Source of the DNA: Chamaelirium japonicum
Taxonomy: Eukaryota; Streptophyta; Magnoliopsida; Liliales; Melanthiaceae
DNA length: 64,000 bases
Assembly: GCA_947650365.1 (NCBI GenBank)
Contig: CANTAL010000004.1
Coordinates: 2,763,501-2,827,500 of the forward strand
Direction of reading: 5' to 3'
The position numbers were made by a program, and so were the translations under genes. Positions 1 to 38,621 of the stretch are shown here, piece after piece (the first letter of the stretch is position 1; the number at the start of each line of letters is the position of its first letter). The notes beneath the pieces were generated by a model. The model saw only the letters and a list, made by a program, of their open reading frames with translations, did no database searches and was not told the DNA's origin.

Positions 1-367
1 CCCGATTTCGCTCGTGCGGCTGGTATCGGTTGGGATTCTGAGGTAGTGCTTGGTTCTGGTTCCGAGGTGGGTTTGGAATTGGATTTTGATTTTGACCCTG
101 GTCTCGGTCTTGCTCTTCGACCCTATGACCCTCGGCATGCGGATCGGTTTCTGCCCCTCCCGGGTCCTCTTCGACCGGTCGGGTATTAGGGTTGACGCCT
201 TTATCTTGTAACAGCAATCCTAGCCTATCGGTGATCTCTTGCAACAAGGTTGCATGTCGATCCAACGTATTTTGGGTCGCTTCTTGCCAAGCACCACGAG
301 GTTGTGGTCCCCGAGGGAAACGTCCTCGATTCCGGGCATCCCGGTGCAGATGGGTACGATCAGCCAT
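1..367 (-). CDS. Gag N-terminus of LTR retrotransposon (partial, runs off left edge)
   Basis: An open frame on the minus strand starts at an ATG (positions 367-365) and stays open for 122 codons to the window edge. It begins MADRTHLHRD and is rich in Arg, Gln, Asn and Pro (a PNPPRNQNQ-type tract), which is usual for the variable N-terminus of plant Gag before the capsid domain. It lies about 155 bp downstream of a primer binding site and LTR on the same strand, the expected place for gag. Capsid and zinc-knuckle motifs would lie outside the window, so the lineage is not certain; Ty3/gypsy is my best guess. Confidence 0.7.
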   Translation of the reverse strand, partial: MADRTHLHRDARNRGRFPRGPQPRGAWQEATQNTLDRHATLLQEITDRLGLLLQDKGVNPNTRPVEEDPGGAETDPHAEGHRVEEQDRDQGQNQNPIPNPPRNQNQALPQNPNRYQPHERNR

Positions 368-522
368 GGATTATGAGATATGCAGATATTCACACGATGC
401 AATCCTAACACTTAATGCAAATCAAACACGTGAGATGACGCTATATGCAAAATCAGCAAAGATGAAGATGGGCGTTTGCTGAAATTCAGCACTCAAAAGG
501 AACCCGAACAGGTTCTTTCGAG

Positions 523-534
523 CTCTGATACCAA
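523..534 (-). other. Primer binding site (initiator tRNA-Met type)
   Basis: On the minus strand this reads TTGGTATCAGAG, the canonical plant LTR-retrotransposon primer site complementary to the 3' end of initiator tRNA-Met. It lies two bases inside the LTR end at 537 and fixes the element's orientation as minus. Confidence 0.85.
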
Positions 535-536
535 CT

Positions 537-1924
537 TGATGCAGGCGCCAATAAGGCACACTACAATCCTAAACCCTTTAGGGCTCCCTTTGGTCAATAA
601 CTAGTATTTGATTATCAATATAGCGACGTATAGATCAAAGGACAGCAAGCAAAAGTTATCTCACGCAGTTCTAAAGTTTATGCAATCAACATAAAGCAAA
701 TTTAAGACTTAAAACAATTAAAGCACGCAGTATTATCACAGAAAACTGATTTTCAGCACATAATAGAATCAATCGCAGCAATAGATATGTAAATTGAACA
801 ATAGGCATGCATCAGATTTTCACTAAAATAGGTTTTGTATGTTTGCTAGGGTTACCGACAGACTATATATGGCGAATTTAATAAATAGGCAAAGTTATGG
901 CTTCAACTAGCGATGAAAGGGATGATGATGGCTGCGATGCGGAGCGGAGGCAATGAAAACGATTGGAAAACGATGCGGGTGCGAGGGAATATAAAGAAAA
1001 GAAAAGATACTGCCTGGGGTTTCCCGCCGTGGGTCGATTGCGAGGATGCGCCGATGATCCCGCACACTGAGCAAGGCCGGACGTCGGGAGAAGCCAGAAC
1101 CTTCGGAAAAACTGCACCAAGGCCTTCACGAGGAGAAGTCGTGGAAGCGGCGAGGATCGGGGACACGAGTCTCGCCCGGAAGCACTCACGAAGAGGCACA
1201 AGTTTCAGCAATTCTTCAAAATCTGATTTCTTCTTTTCTTCTTCATCTTTTTGTAGGCTAGGGTTTTGTTTTTGGATGGCTAAGATCAAAGGGAATTAGG
1301 GTTTGATGGTGTGGATGCAAGTGGCCACGAAAGGCAATAACAAGAGAGATAAACAAGGGAGAGAAGAGAGAGAGGAGAGAGGGGACGGACAAAGGGGTCG
1401 GGCGGCCTTGTTACCCGCGCGGACAAGGAGGGGGTTCGGTGGTGTTCACGGAAAAAGAAAAGGGAGGGGGCGGTAATCTCAATAGAAGACTATTGGGCTT
1501 AAGATAAGCCCATTTAAAACCCTATGAAGCCCATAACTTGCCACGTCATTAAAATGGTGTTATTTCGCCATCTAACCGTCGGTTTCGAGATCTAATCTCG
1601 GCCGTCGGTGCCCCGCAAACAAACGCACCCATAATTTTATTAATATTATGCTGAAACTCACCCGAGAATACCCGGATTCAATCCGAAAAGCCCCCGGATG
1701 AGATCATGGACATCCCCCATGAACTGGGCAAGAACAGAAATACAACTAAATGCTGAAATAAGACCAAAAACAGGGAAAAATGGCCAAAAGCTGAAACAAA
1801 CGACTAATAAGCCCCAAACGGCTAATGTCATCCAAACATAAAATAAAAACGACAGTAAATAAATGTCTCTGACGATAAATGGAAGATGCGGCGATGATCT
1901 GATGATGTTGATCATGCTGCATCA
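537..1924 (-). mobile_element. Complete LTR (5' LTR of minus-strand retrotransposon), 1388 bp
   Basis: The LTR is bounded by a perfect 8-bp terminal inverted repeat, TGATGCAG at 537-544 and CTGCATCA at 1917-1924, in the TG...CA form. The primer site and gag lie on its left, so this is the 5' LTR of an element whose body and 3' LTR lie outside the window. A TATATAG box-like string on the minus strand near 862-870 is a possible promoter. Its right end directly abuts Tat-element internal sequence, so it appears to be inserted in that older element. A related but diverged LTR occurs at 22621-28055. Confidence 0.8.
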
Positions 1925-2239
1925 GGAATGGTGGGTCCTGCCGATTGCTGCGGCTTCCCGGATGACTTCCTTGTGGCCCCAGTCGCTTATGAACATTTCT
2001 TCGGTTGGTTGCAACCGAGACTTCTTATTCTTCTTCGATTAGCACGTCGATTGTCCGGTCAGCACCCGCCTTTGGTGGGTTGGTGCTGGCCTTCACCATT
2101 GAGCGAGTTGATGTCGGCATGATGAAGGCGTTGAGGTTGATTTGGAGGAGGACTTGTGGCTCGTCACCACAAGCTGAATAGGAGTCGGTAGAGGTGTGGG
2201 TAAGACCTCTATCGATATCCCACAGACGGCGCCAAAGAT
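1925..2239 (-). mobile_element. Leader and gag remnant of Tat-type retrotransposon A
   Basis: This short stretch lies between the LTR ending at 1924 and the LTR starting at 2240. It is the internal start of a minus-strand Tat-type element, shown by the primer site at its right end. No intact frame remains. The rest of the internal region must lie left of the nested insertion, outside the window. Confidence 0.55.
2218..2236 (-). other. Primer binding site of element A (TTTGGCGCCGTCTGTGGGA)
   Basis: On the minus strand the site reads TTTGGCGCCGTCTGTGGGA. The same 19-mer sits next to the LTRs of elements B (51866-51884) and D (57093-57111). The first bases, TGGCGCCGT, match the complement of the 3' end of plant tRNA-Asp. 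Confidence 0.8.
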
Positions 2240-2851
2240 TGTGGGGGGAAATTTCCGAGCCGCCTTGATCGAGAATCCCACCCCACAGCCTTGATTGAAT
2301 TTGATGGTTTGTAGAGTTAGAGAGATGGGAGAGTAGATAAAGAGAGTAGGGAGTGATGACACAATGATTGGTGACGGAGTTCAGTCTTACGATCTACGTC
2401 TCCGGGCGAGAGGTGCCACCTGATCTTCACTATAATTTGAGTAAAATGAGGGGTGAGCGTTCTCTTGACAGGCCAAGAGAAGCTTCGTACAGTGGGTTGC
2501 ACGGAGCAACTAGAAGAGTACAAGAAGGAGAGAATTATGCTCTAGGACTTGCTCTGGAATCCTCCTCCTCTGATTGAATGACCAACTCTCTTCCTGGATG
2601 CCTTGGGGGTCCTTTTATAGCGTAGGCACGTGCCCGATATGGCAGTGATGATGTGGCAATGATGACGTGGCACTGGTCTCGGGCCTCCTTGCTGGGCCCT
2701 TATTGGGCCGTTGTTCGGGCCCAATAAGGGAGAGGGCTTGATCTGCGAGCCCTGTAGAGTGGGCCCATGAACCCGGACGGGCTTACCCACTTGGGCCATT
2801 GCACGGGCCCATGCCGCTCTGATCCGGTCCGGTACAATTTTTGCACCCACA
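2240..2851 (-). mobile_element. LTR of Tat-type retrotransposon A (612 bp)
   Basis: The LTR starts TGTGGGG and ends GCACCCACA, the same termini as the LTRs of element B, and carries a minus-strand TATA box (CTATAAAAGG, 2611-2620). Its body differs clearly from B, so it is a separate, older family member. The primer site on its left makes it the 5' LTR of a minus-strand copy. Confidence 0.8.
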
Positions 2852-4245
2852 GTATCAATATCCGTGCTTCTTAGCTTCTATCCAAGCAGAGCCTTGGATT
2901 TATTATTTTTGGGGAGAATTGGGGTTAGGTCCCTCTAAAAGATCAGATTTAACGATAAAGATTGGTAAAGATATTCTTTAGAATTAAGTCCTTCCATTTA
3001 GAAATGGGTCCGGGGTATATTTTTTTTTACAGAAAATATCCATTTTACCCTTACAAGAACTGTACAATACAGGTATATCACAATAATTCTGTAAAATAAA
3101 ACATTTCATCATAATTGCAATAGTGATTTTATTATAGAATAGTATAATTTAGTATTAGGTAACAGTTTTATAATTTGAAGGGGAAGGGGGAGGGGAAAAG
3201 TCAACAAGGGACATGGTGTAAAATGGCCTATACAAAACCATCTCTTCGTCTGTCCTCACCAAACAGATCGATCGTCAAGGAGCTATCATTAAGTCCCCCC
3301 TTATATTTTCCTTCTCAGTTTCAATAAGCTTTTAAAGTAAATTCCTCCATTTCCTATAGGAAACAAGATACAAAACAAAATTTGACTATAAGCATCAAAA
3401 CTAAACCCTATTTTCAGTTCTGACAGAGTCGAGGGTTCAATAATTTTTGGACACGATCGCAAATACACAAGAAAGTGGATCTTGCATACATACGAATTTT
3501 CAATCACTGAGACGGCAGCAAAAGGAGTAAGAAACAATAAAAGAGGAGAAACAAGATCGAGATCCGATGAGGTACTTGAAAATGCACAAGAGGGGAAGCA
3601 ATCGGAGGAAATATGCAGATTAGCATTACATCTTGGAGCCACACTAAAAATTAAGGCTTCAAATCTGCAGAGCATCTCTGGTTCTCGTCGGTTTATAGGC
3701 TACATCACATGCTGAAATAAAAAAGGACAGGATACAAAATTAAAATTAAATAAATAAAAGGTAAACATAAACGGATAACAAGCGCATGCGATAATCACAG
3801 GTCCCGTGACGACAGACAATACAGTATCAGGAACTCTCCTGTCCACACCTCTGAACAAGCCTTTGATAACACAACCTGTACAATTTCCACCCCTACCAAT
3901 CCGTCTGGAGTTCCGACTTCCGAGTACAGAGCACCAAAATCAAGCTCCCCAGAAGAAAACTTCCAGTCAAAACTCCCACAAAATCCCTAAGCAGGCAAAT
4001 ATAAAGGCCCATCTAAGGGAAATCAAAAGACTAGAAACCATATTAAAACAGCTTTGATCACCATTCCTCACTTATCCAGATGCTCAAACCGTCCCAGTTT
4101 TTCTCTCTCCTTCGTAGCCACTCTATTTCATTTACCCTTTTTTTTTAGGAGGGAGAGATCATGACAATGTATCAATCTCTTCAGGTGTGAAATTAACTAA
4201 GTAGCTGACTTGGAAGTTTATCAGTCCACGACCACTACACAAGCA
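2852..4245. other. Downstream flank and 3' UTR region of the PAT1-like gene
   Basis: AT-rich sequence between element A and the PAT1 stop codon. The part nearest 4245 should contain the 3' UTR, but I cannot fix the poly(A) site. Short open frames on both strands (for example 3301-3675 minus and 3806-4057 plus) show no recognisable domain and I do not call them genes. Confidence 0.5.
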
Positions 4246-30240
<25,995 letters not shown>

Positions 30241-30463
30241 CCGACCTCCCCACTCCGCTAACACCAAAACCCTTTCAACTCTGCAGAGAATGGATACGAA
30301 CAGAGCGGTCCTTATATCGGATTTTAGGGTTAGGGTTCTCTCGGGTTGTTAGATCTGAGAGCAGAGAGGAGACGCCAGAGCTCATGTTCAAGGGCCCTTC
30401 AGCCCTTTTAATTAAAATTCTCGTAAGCTAAACGAAACCCTAAACAGAAAAAGATTGTGACCT

Positions 30464-30495
<32 letters not shown>

Positions 30496-30600
30496 TTGAA
30501 GAGAGAGGAAGAGCGATTAGAAGGAGAGGGGAGGGGGGGATAGGGATTTGGTGGCGATGGGTGAGTTCCAATTATAATATTTCCCTTCTGCTCAGATTTT
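30241..30600 (-). other. Probable 5' UTR of the PAT1-like gene
   Basis: Between the TATA box and the ATG lie a (GA)n tract (30463-30492) and telo-box-like words (AAACCCTAA near 30435 on the plus strand; TTAGGGTTAGGG near 30325). Both are common in 5' regions of plant housekeeping genes. Confidence 0.5.
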
Positions 30601-30614
30601 TTTTGCTCTGTGGG

Positions 30615-30625
30615 CCTTTTATATA
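30615..30625 (-). promoter_or_regulatory. PAT1: TATA box of the PAT1-like gene
   Basis: On the minus strand the sequence reads TATATAAAAGGCCCA. The strong TATA box is joined to a GGCCCA site-II-type element. It lies about 380 bp upstream of the ATG and would put transcription start near 30590. Confidence 0.6.
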
Positions 30626-30649
30626 TCTGCAGCACTGCAAGCATCGGAG

Positions 30650-31200
30650 GGGAGGAAAATGCTACTTAGGGTAAATTACACTTTGCCCCCCTGAGATTTA
30701 ACTCAAAAACACTTAACCCCTGTAGTTTCTTTTGTTCCAAATCGCTCGCTAAAGTTTGACATGTGATTGGATGCAACGGCGTTCTGGTCGACCCTTCGGT
30801 TAAGTGATTTGGGGTGAATAACAGATTTTTTTTTGGTTTATTAATGTTGCTGCAAATTTTCCAATTCTATCGTGTTTTGATATTGCCTTTATTGCGTATC
30901 ATCAGTCACAATACTTAAAAGAAGGAATGGAGTGGATCTATCAGTGGGGAAATGAGGGCTTTAATACATGTGGAGAGAGAGAGAAAGAGAGAGAGGGGGA
31001 AAGGTAGATATCTCTAGAAAGTGATGAATAGTTGGTAGACCATAGTTGATCAAAGGATGTAGAATGGAATGAAGCAATTGGTCTGCATTTTCATGTATTT
31101 TACATAGATTAGGGGTTTTAAAGATTTTCATTCTTAAATTTTCTATCAAGATTTTACTTATCAAATTCACATCTTTATGGTTATTTACAACAGTGATCTT
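30650..31200. other. Upstream intergenic; one end of a possible MITE
   Basis: GGGTAAATTACACTTTGCCC at 30669 resembles the end of a common plant MITE, but no inverted partner is visible. A short GA tract lies at 30971-30996. Confidence 0.3.
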
Positions 31201-32718
<1,518 letters not shown>

Positions 32719-32720
<2 letters not shown>

Positions 32721-34330
32721 AACTGTATAGCTCAGACATAAGCATTATTGTCCCATTTGACATGGAAGAAACAACAAGATGTGAAGCTCCGAAAAATAGT
32801 CCTACAGTCAAATACTATATTATGCATCTTGGTAAGGAATTTTTTATGAAATTGTAGTATAAATTAACTTGTACAAGTAATTGTTAAAATGAAGAAAAAT
32901 AATGGAGCCTATTCATTGAACAAAGAGTTGAACATTTTACTCCTTTTTTTTGCCCCTTGGTATCTCATCTAAAAAAAATAAAAATAAAAAAGGGGGGGGG
33001 GGGGGGGGGGGTTAAAGCTTTCCCCCAATAGTTATTTTATTTGGTGAAGAAATAAATTGAACATTCTCTAGAGATCATTGCTAAAGAACTGTGCTTTGTA
33101 ATAATTTAGCATGATCACCCAAAAAAAATCACAATTGGAGTGTGCTTTATTTGCATAGTTTACTCACACACTCTTGCATATTGTTGGGATAAAATTAATT
33201 GGGCCTATCATCTCCTCCAGTGGTGAACAATGTGGTGGATTGCATGATTGCCTAATGATCTTCAAATTAAAAATAGTTGCTTTATCCTACAAAAGATATA
33301 AAATTATACATCCTTTTGCTACTTAAAATTAGATAATCCATGGCCTACCTCAACATCCAACCTTTTTTAATGTTTACGGTAAGAAAATTTTGGCTCCAAA
33401 GATTTAGTAAAATAGCTCACCATTTACTTTGATGAGATTATGTAAAAAATATGTGAAAATAGGTGGTAAAACTCTCAAGTTTATCATAACCCCTCCCTCT
33501 TTTCTCCACTTGTATCTTTCAAATCCACAAAATCTATCCAACTTGCAATTTTTCAAAACACGTAAAAATATCTTCTTTTTTTAGAAATCCTTCTTGTGGA
33601 GGGGTGAAAATACACAAAATATCAATTATTATATCAATCACCTTTCTCCTACAACTCTATATGAAATGGAGTATCTTGTGCATCACATCTATCTCCAGTC
33701 ACACATGTATACCAAATCCTTGCTATGCACTTAACTTACCTGACACTTTTTTCACCTCATTGTCATTAGCAGTCATGTACAAGGTGACCCTCCCCCCTAC
33801 ACACACACCCCAAATTGTGCAAACAAATTTTAACATAAAGTGAAGGAAATTTACTATACTGGTTTAGATTCATATTTTGCTAACAAAAAAGTTTTATAAA
33901 CGAATCAAAATAAATTAGTAATAGCAATTTTTTATCTCATGGTATGTTTATGATGCACAATAGTTTTAGATCTTTACCAAGCTCATATTTATACTAAAGT
34001 ATACATCAATAAACATTTCTTATCTCTGTTGGCTATTCATACCTAGAATACAAGTACTAGCAAAATTATTACCAAATAAAACTTAAATATATTTATTTAT
34101 AATAAGTAATAAAAATTGCAAAATTAAGTTTCAACATTCAAATAATTTTAGATCACACTTTGAGGAAGGATAGTGGACTGCAAAGGGTAGCAACGGGCAT
34201 TAGTTTGCTACGATCATTATCTAAAATTGATTGATATCCTCTCTTTTTTTTTGGAAGGTAAATTGATTGATATCCTTTTAAAACCACAACCTCCTCATCC
34301 AAGCATCAGTTGCTTTACCAAATCCTCTAT
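32719..34330. other. Intergenic AT-rich sequence
   Basis: Nothing recognised beyond a run of about 20 G at 32992-33011. The open frame at 33604-33843 shows no domain. Confidence 0.45.
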
Positions 34331-34338
34331 CCCTTGGT

Positions 34339-35131
34339 TATGGGTGTAAACGAATATTCAAAAATCTAAATCTGATCCATATTTGAATCCGAATTTTGCG
34401 GATTCATATAGCATTTTTAATATCCGATAAAAACGGGTACAAATATGGATATGATTTTTTAATACCCGATAAAAATGGATACGGATACGAATATTAAGAT
34501 ATTTGACACGAAGAATCCATATCCGAGATGGACTATCCATATATCCGTATCCGGTAATATATAATTGATATTTTTGTGTGTATTATGATCCAAGAACGGA
34601 TCTCAATGTCTGGCTATGTTGCACAGTTGCACTAAGTAGTAAATACCAAAGTGGATATATTGTTAGAAACATTGGTGATGGATCCCACCACTCGATGTGA
34701 CCCATAATATCAAGCATGACTTGCTTCAACACATGATGTAAGACACATCATGGCAAGCGTTGTGTCCTGTTAAACCAAATTAGAATATTGAATAAAAAAA
34801 AAACCAAATTAGAATATAATATCCCTAGGATTTATTGAAATGGCTATTGGACCTCCCAAATGCATATTTGAGGCTTGTAAAAAAAAATTTCGATGTTATA
34901 AGCCCTGATATTGGTCAGTTGTAGTAAACTATGTTCATATATTATATAATAAATATTAAATATAGTCACAATTAATGTTCATATATTATATAATGAATAC
35001 GGATATGGATATTATCCGAATCCGGATACTTTGAGAGGATATGGATTCGGATAGTTGCACTTACTATCCGGGCGGATATGGATAAGGGATAGTATGATAT
35101 CCGCTCCATATCCGATCCGTTTACACCCCTA
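34339..35131. mobile_element. hAT-like MITE with GGATACGGATAT repeats (793 bp)
   Basis: The ends are TATGGGTGTAAACGAA and the complement of CCGTTTACACCCCTA, which is the TAGGGGTGTAAACGG type of hAT terminus. Imperfect 8-bp flanks CCCTTGGT/CCGTTGAT (6 of 8). Subterminal zones carry many CCGTATCC/GGATACGG words. The middle (34560-34985) is unrelated AT-rich sequence. Confidence 0.75.
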
Positions 35132-35139
35132 CCGTTGAT

Positions 35140-36105
35140 GTGTGTGAGAAATGAACTTTCAATTCTTTACTAAGTGAGTGAAAAATATGCAGGTGGAAGC
35201 AGATAAGCAAAGTTGCTTAGTTTTATCCAAGAAAAATGCTCCTCGACCACCCTGTTGTCCACGCAAATCAGGTCATCCTGATGTGACACATGACCACAGA
35301 CATCCCCCCTGATATCTGATACGCACGCAACCCAACTGGCAGGCAAATAGATGGCAGTGATCATGCGTCACGCCAGAATGGCTCGATCCAGATGAAAAAC
35401 TGGATGATTGAATAACATTGCACTTTATCCAAAGAAGAATATACTCACTAGGGGACATGTTTAGAGCGACGTGGAATTCCTATTCAGCTCCTTGGAGAAG
35501 TTCAAGTGCACACACATTTGGTGTAAATACAAACTCGATGGCGTACTTGGTTGCAAACAGGCACCACTGATAAAGAATAAAGTTACTAAGAACTTGTCAT
35601 TCGTAGGGACTTTAATGGAGTTGCCTCAAAGGGACATGTTTATTGGATTTTTTGTATAAAAAATTATAAAATTTTTATCAGATATATTTGGAAAAAATAC
35701 GAAACTCATAGGGATTGCCTAGTGATCCAGGTCATCATACTCTAACTTTAAGCTCTCCGTATTAGTCACGAATTAAGTTCCCATTTGTATCAAATTTAAA
35801 AACCACATGTATATGTTCCACTCCATACAAGAATAATAAAAGCTTATTGTTTAAGTTGACAATTAGTTGTTATAATAGTATGCATGCAGATTATCAATGA
35901 TAGCAAATATGAATTAATAAAATCACCGACAAAATAGTTTGGGTAAGGTATTAATAAATGCCAAGCTTAGACTACTCCAGTAACAAAAAAGACCAATATA
36001 CCATGGTGATAGCGTCCATGTGCGTGTGATGTGGTAGTAGCTATTGTGATGCACAAGAGTACTTTTGTCACTAGCAGGCAGTATAGAAGGGGTTTTTCAA
36101 TCACC
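35140..36105. other. Intergenic sequence
   Basis: No supported gene or repeat. The open frames at 35170-35659 are short and have no family resemblance. Confidence 0.4.
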
Positions 36106-36109
36106 GTTC

Positions 36110-36831
36110 AGATGATGACACGTGTACAACAAAGCTACCCGGCTAGGCCCGGCCTGGAGGCCCAAAGAACCGGACCGGACGGACCGCGTCTGATCCTGTC
36201 CAACCCGGTCCGCGGGCTGCGTGTAAGCTCTAAAGATAGACCAAGCTGACTCAACCTCCTTGATGGGAACTAGGTCAGGGAATAGGTCAGGCAGGTCGTG
36301 GACCTGCTCCGACGACCCAAATCCCTGAGAAGACCGACCTGATCGGCGGCGGAGAGCCGCCCCCGGGGCGAGGAAAGATCGGAGGACGTTCGTAACGGCC
36401 AAGAGATCTCAATGGACTTCTAGGGGTTTGCTAGGCTTGCCGACCCCAATGATATCTCCCCCGTTAGGATCGTGGGTCGCCCGTGACTTATTAGGGGCCC
36501 GCGATCCATAGAAACATAGAAGGAAAGATATGAAAGACATCCGATCATGAAGGATCCATCGTAGTTATCTCGAGATTCTCAGAGAAAATCTCGCACATTC
36601 ATGAAGTCTATAAAAGAACCCCGCCCCTTCATGGGCATGTAAGCAATTTTTCGCTCTCGAACCCCTAGACCACACTTGTTGTTGCTCCCTTCCCTGACTT
36701 GAACGTCGAAGGGGCCTTGGCTCGAAGGTGAGCCTCGGTCTTTTTGCAAGTAACGTGGGAAGGAGGTGGAGGTGATCTTGCTCCATCTGACGATCGGGTG
36801 TGGCCGGCGAGATCCCTCCCCCCTAATTCTA
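36110..36831 (+). mobile_element. 5' LTR of Tat-type element C (left end approximate)
   Basis: A TATAAAAG promoter box lies at 36609-36616. The LTR ends just before a primer site TGGCGGCGTCTGTGGGATC at 36832, one base off the A/B/D primer site. The left boundary is not defined by a clear TG or target duplication. The body is unlike the LTRs of A, B and D. Confidence 0.55.
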
Positions 36832-37129
36832 TGGCGGCGTCTGTGGGATCAGAGAACTTATTCTCTCCTTTTATCTTCTTAAAATCCTAAGAAATGGTGA
36901 CGACTCACCAAAGCAAAGACAAGGCATTAGCGCCGGCCTCCTCTACGAGCGCCCCCCCCCCCCCCCCCCCCCCGCCACGATAGGACTCGCATGGGTGCAG
37001 AGGAACGAAGATCCCATGACTCCTATACTCCAAGTAAGCTTCTGGAGGACCTTTAGGCTAACCAAGAAAAGTTGTTCAAAAGAATGGACAGCTTAATAGA
37101 AGAAAACTGAGCCCTCCGATAGGCGAACC

Positions 37130-38621
37130 AGTGGGTGCATCATGACGAGGCCCGAGGCTGATCCAGGAATCTGGCGGCTGATCCAGGACTCTAGCCAGAA
37201 GCCAGACTCAAGAGAGGTCTTCTTAGCGTTGTCACGCACCAGAGAAAAGCTACCAAGAACCCTTGTCGGATGCTCAGATGAATGACGGGATCGAGGATAT
37301 ATTGCGGGGCCTGGCGGAATGGACGAACGCCGCTACTCACCGAGCTCGGGAACTTATAGAAAAGACTGTTGAGCCTAACGGTTCACGCATGAACGTTTAG
37401 GACCTTCTTGGTCCCAAGCCCACCCTCACGGAGGAGTGATAGTTTGTATTGGATCCGGAGGGCCATACCAGCATAGCACCCTTCGAAAGATCGTCATCCT
37501 CGACTAAAGACCCTCAACGTCCTGGACGCCATAGAGAGGACAGAGCAGGGCTGGCCCATCGCCTAATGATCCTTGCTTGCGCCCCTCGACTCCGGACGCC
37601 AATGCCTCTCCTAGAAGAGCAACCCTGCTTGCAGCAGGAGGATCTGGTCAACTTGGTTGCCTAGCGACTTGAACACCGAGTGGACCTTAGGAGAGCCCCC
37701 TCACCATGAGGGTGCTAGCTACCCACTTCCCCCACGATTGGCAACTACCTCGGTTCGAGAGATTCGACAGGTGGGGTGACCTATGTACTCACTTTCTGGA
37801 GTACAAGAATCAAATGAACTGATATGACTCGCTAGATGAGTTATGGAGGATGTTCTAGCGAAGCCTTAAAGGACTCGCACTAGAATGGTATTCTCGGCTG
37901 CCCATCGGCAGCATTGACAGATTCACTAATTTGGCTTACCAGTTCTTAGACCAGTACGAGTGCAACCGAAGACAGCCCAAGAGAATCGATTCCCTGTTCA
38001 ACCTTCGGATAACATCCCATGAATCCATGAAGGACTTCACCATCCGCTTCAAGACAAAGGTCCTAGCCATTGATGACTTGACGGGCCAAGGAGCCACAGT
38101 AGCCATGGCATTCCAGAACGGACTGAGACTTGGCCATGCTTTTCGGAATTCCTTGGTCAAGAAACCCGCTTTGAACATGGGGAAGCTGTACAATAGGGCA
38201 GAATGCACGAAGGAGAACGCCCAGGCCACTAAACCTATTGTACCCCAGTAGCACGAGATCAAGACGGTGACTGACCACCCTAAGTCGCCGAGCAAAGGTG
38301 CCAAGCACAAGTACTCAGAGCGCTTGGGTCCAACGGAGGGGAGGAACAAGAAATTCACCATCCTCACCCTCCCTCCGGATGAAGTCCTGCGGCGAATCCG
38401 GAACGAGAAGTATGTTTGTTGGACCACACCAGAACCCCAAGGAATAACTGGGGGGCACGACCAAAACAAGAGGTGCAAGTACCACCTAGGTCGGGGTCAC
38501 GACATGAGATGTTGTCGGGCCCTGATGCATGAATTGGAGGACCTCATAGAGAGAGGTCATCTCAAAGAGTTAGTGGCACAGATATCCTGTCGGTCAAGCT
38601 GTGGAAAAACACTCGCCACTC
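37130..38621 (+). pseudogene. Gag of Tat-type element C (decayed)
   Basis: The capsid region is recognisable at 37740-38250 (PRFERFDRW-like start, LEWYSRLPIGSIDRFTNLA, LFNLRITSHESMKDFTIRF, AFQNGLR). A CCHC-like knuckle region follows near 38475 (CKYHLGRGHDMRCC) with the Tat-typical tail ELEDLIERGHLKE. Stops and frameshifts break it upstream of 37931 and near 38250. It is cut by the LTR starting at 38622. Confidence 0.75.
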
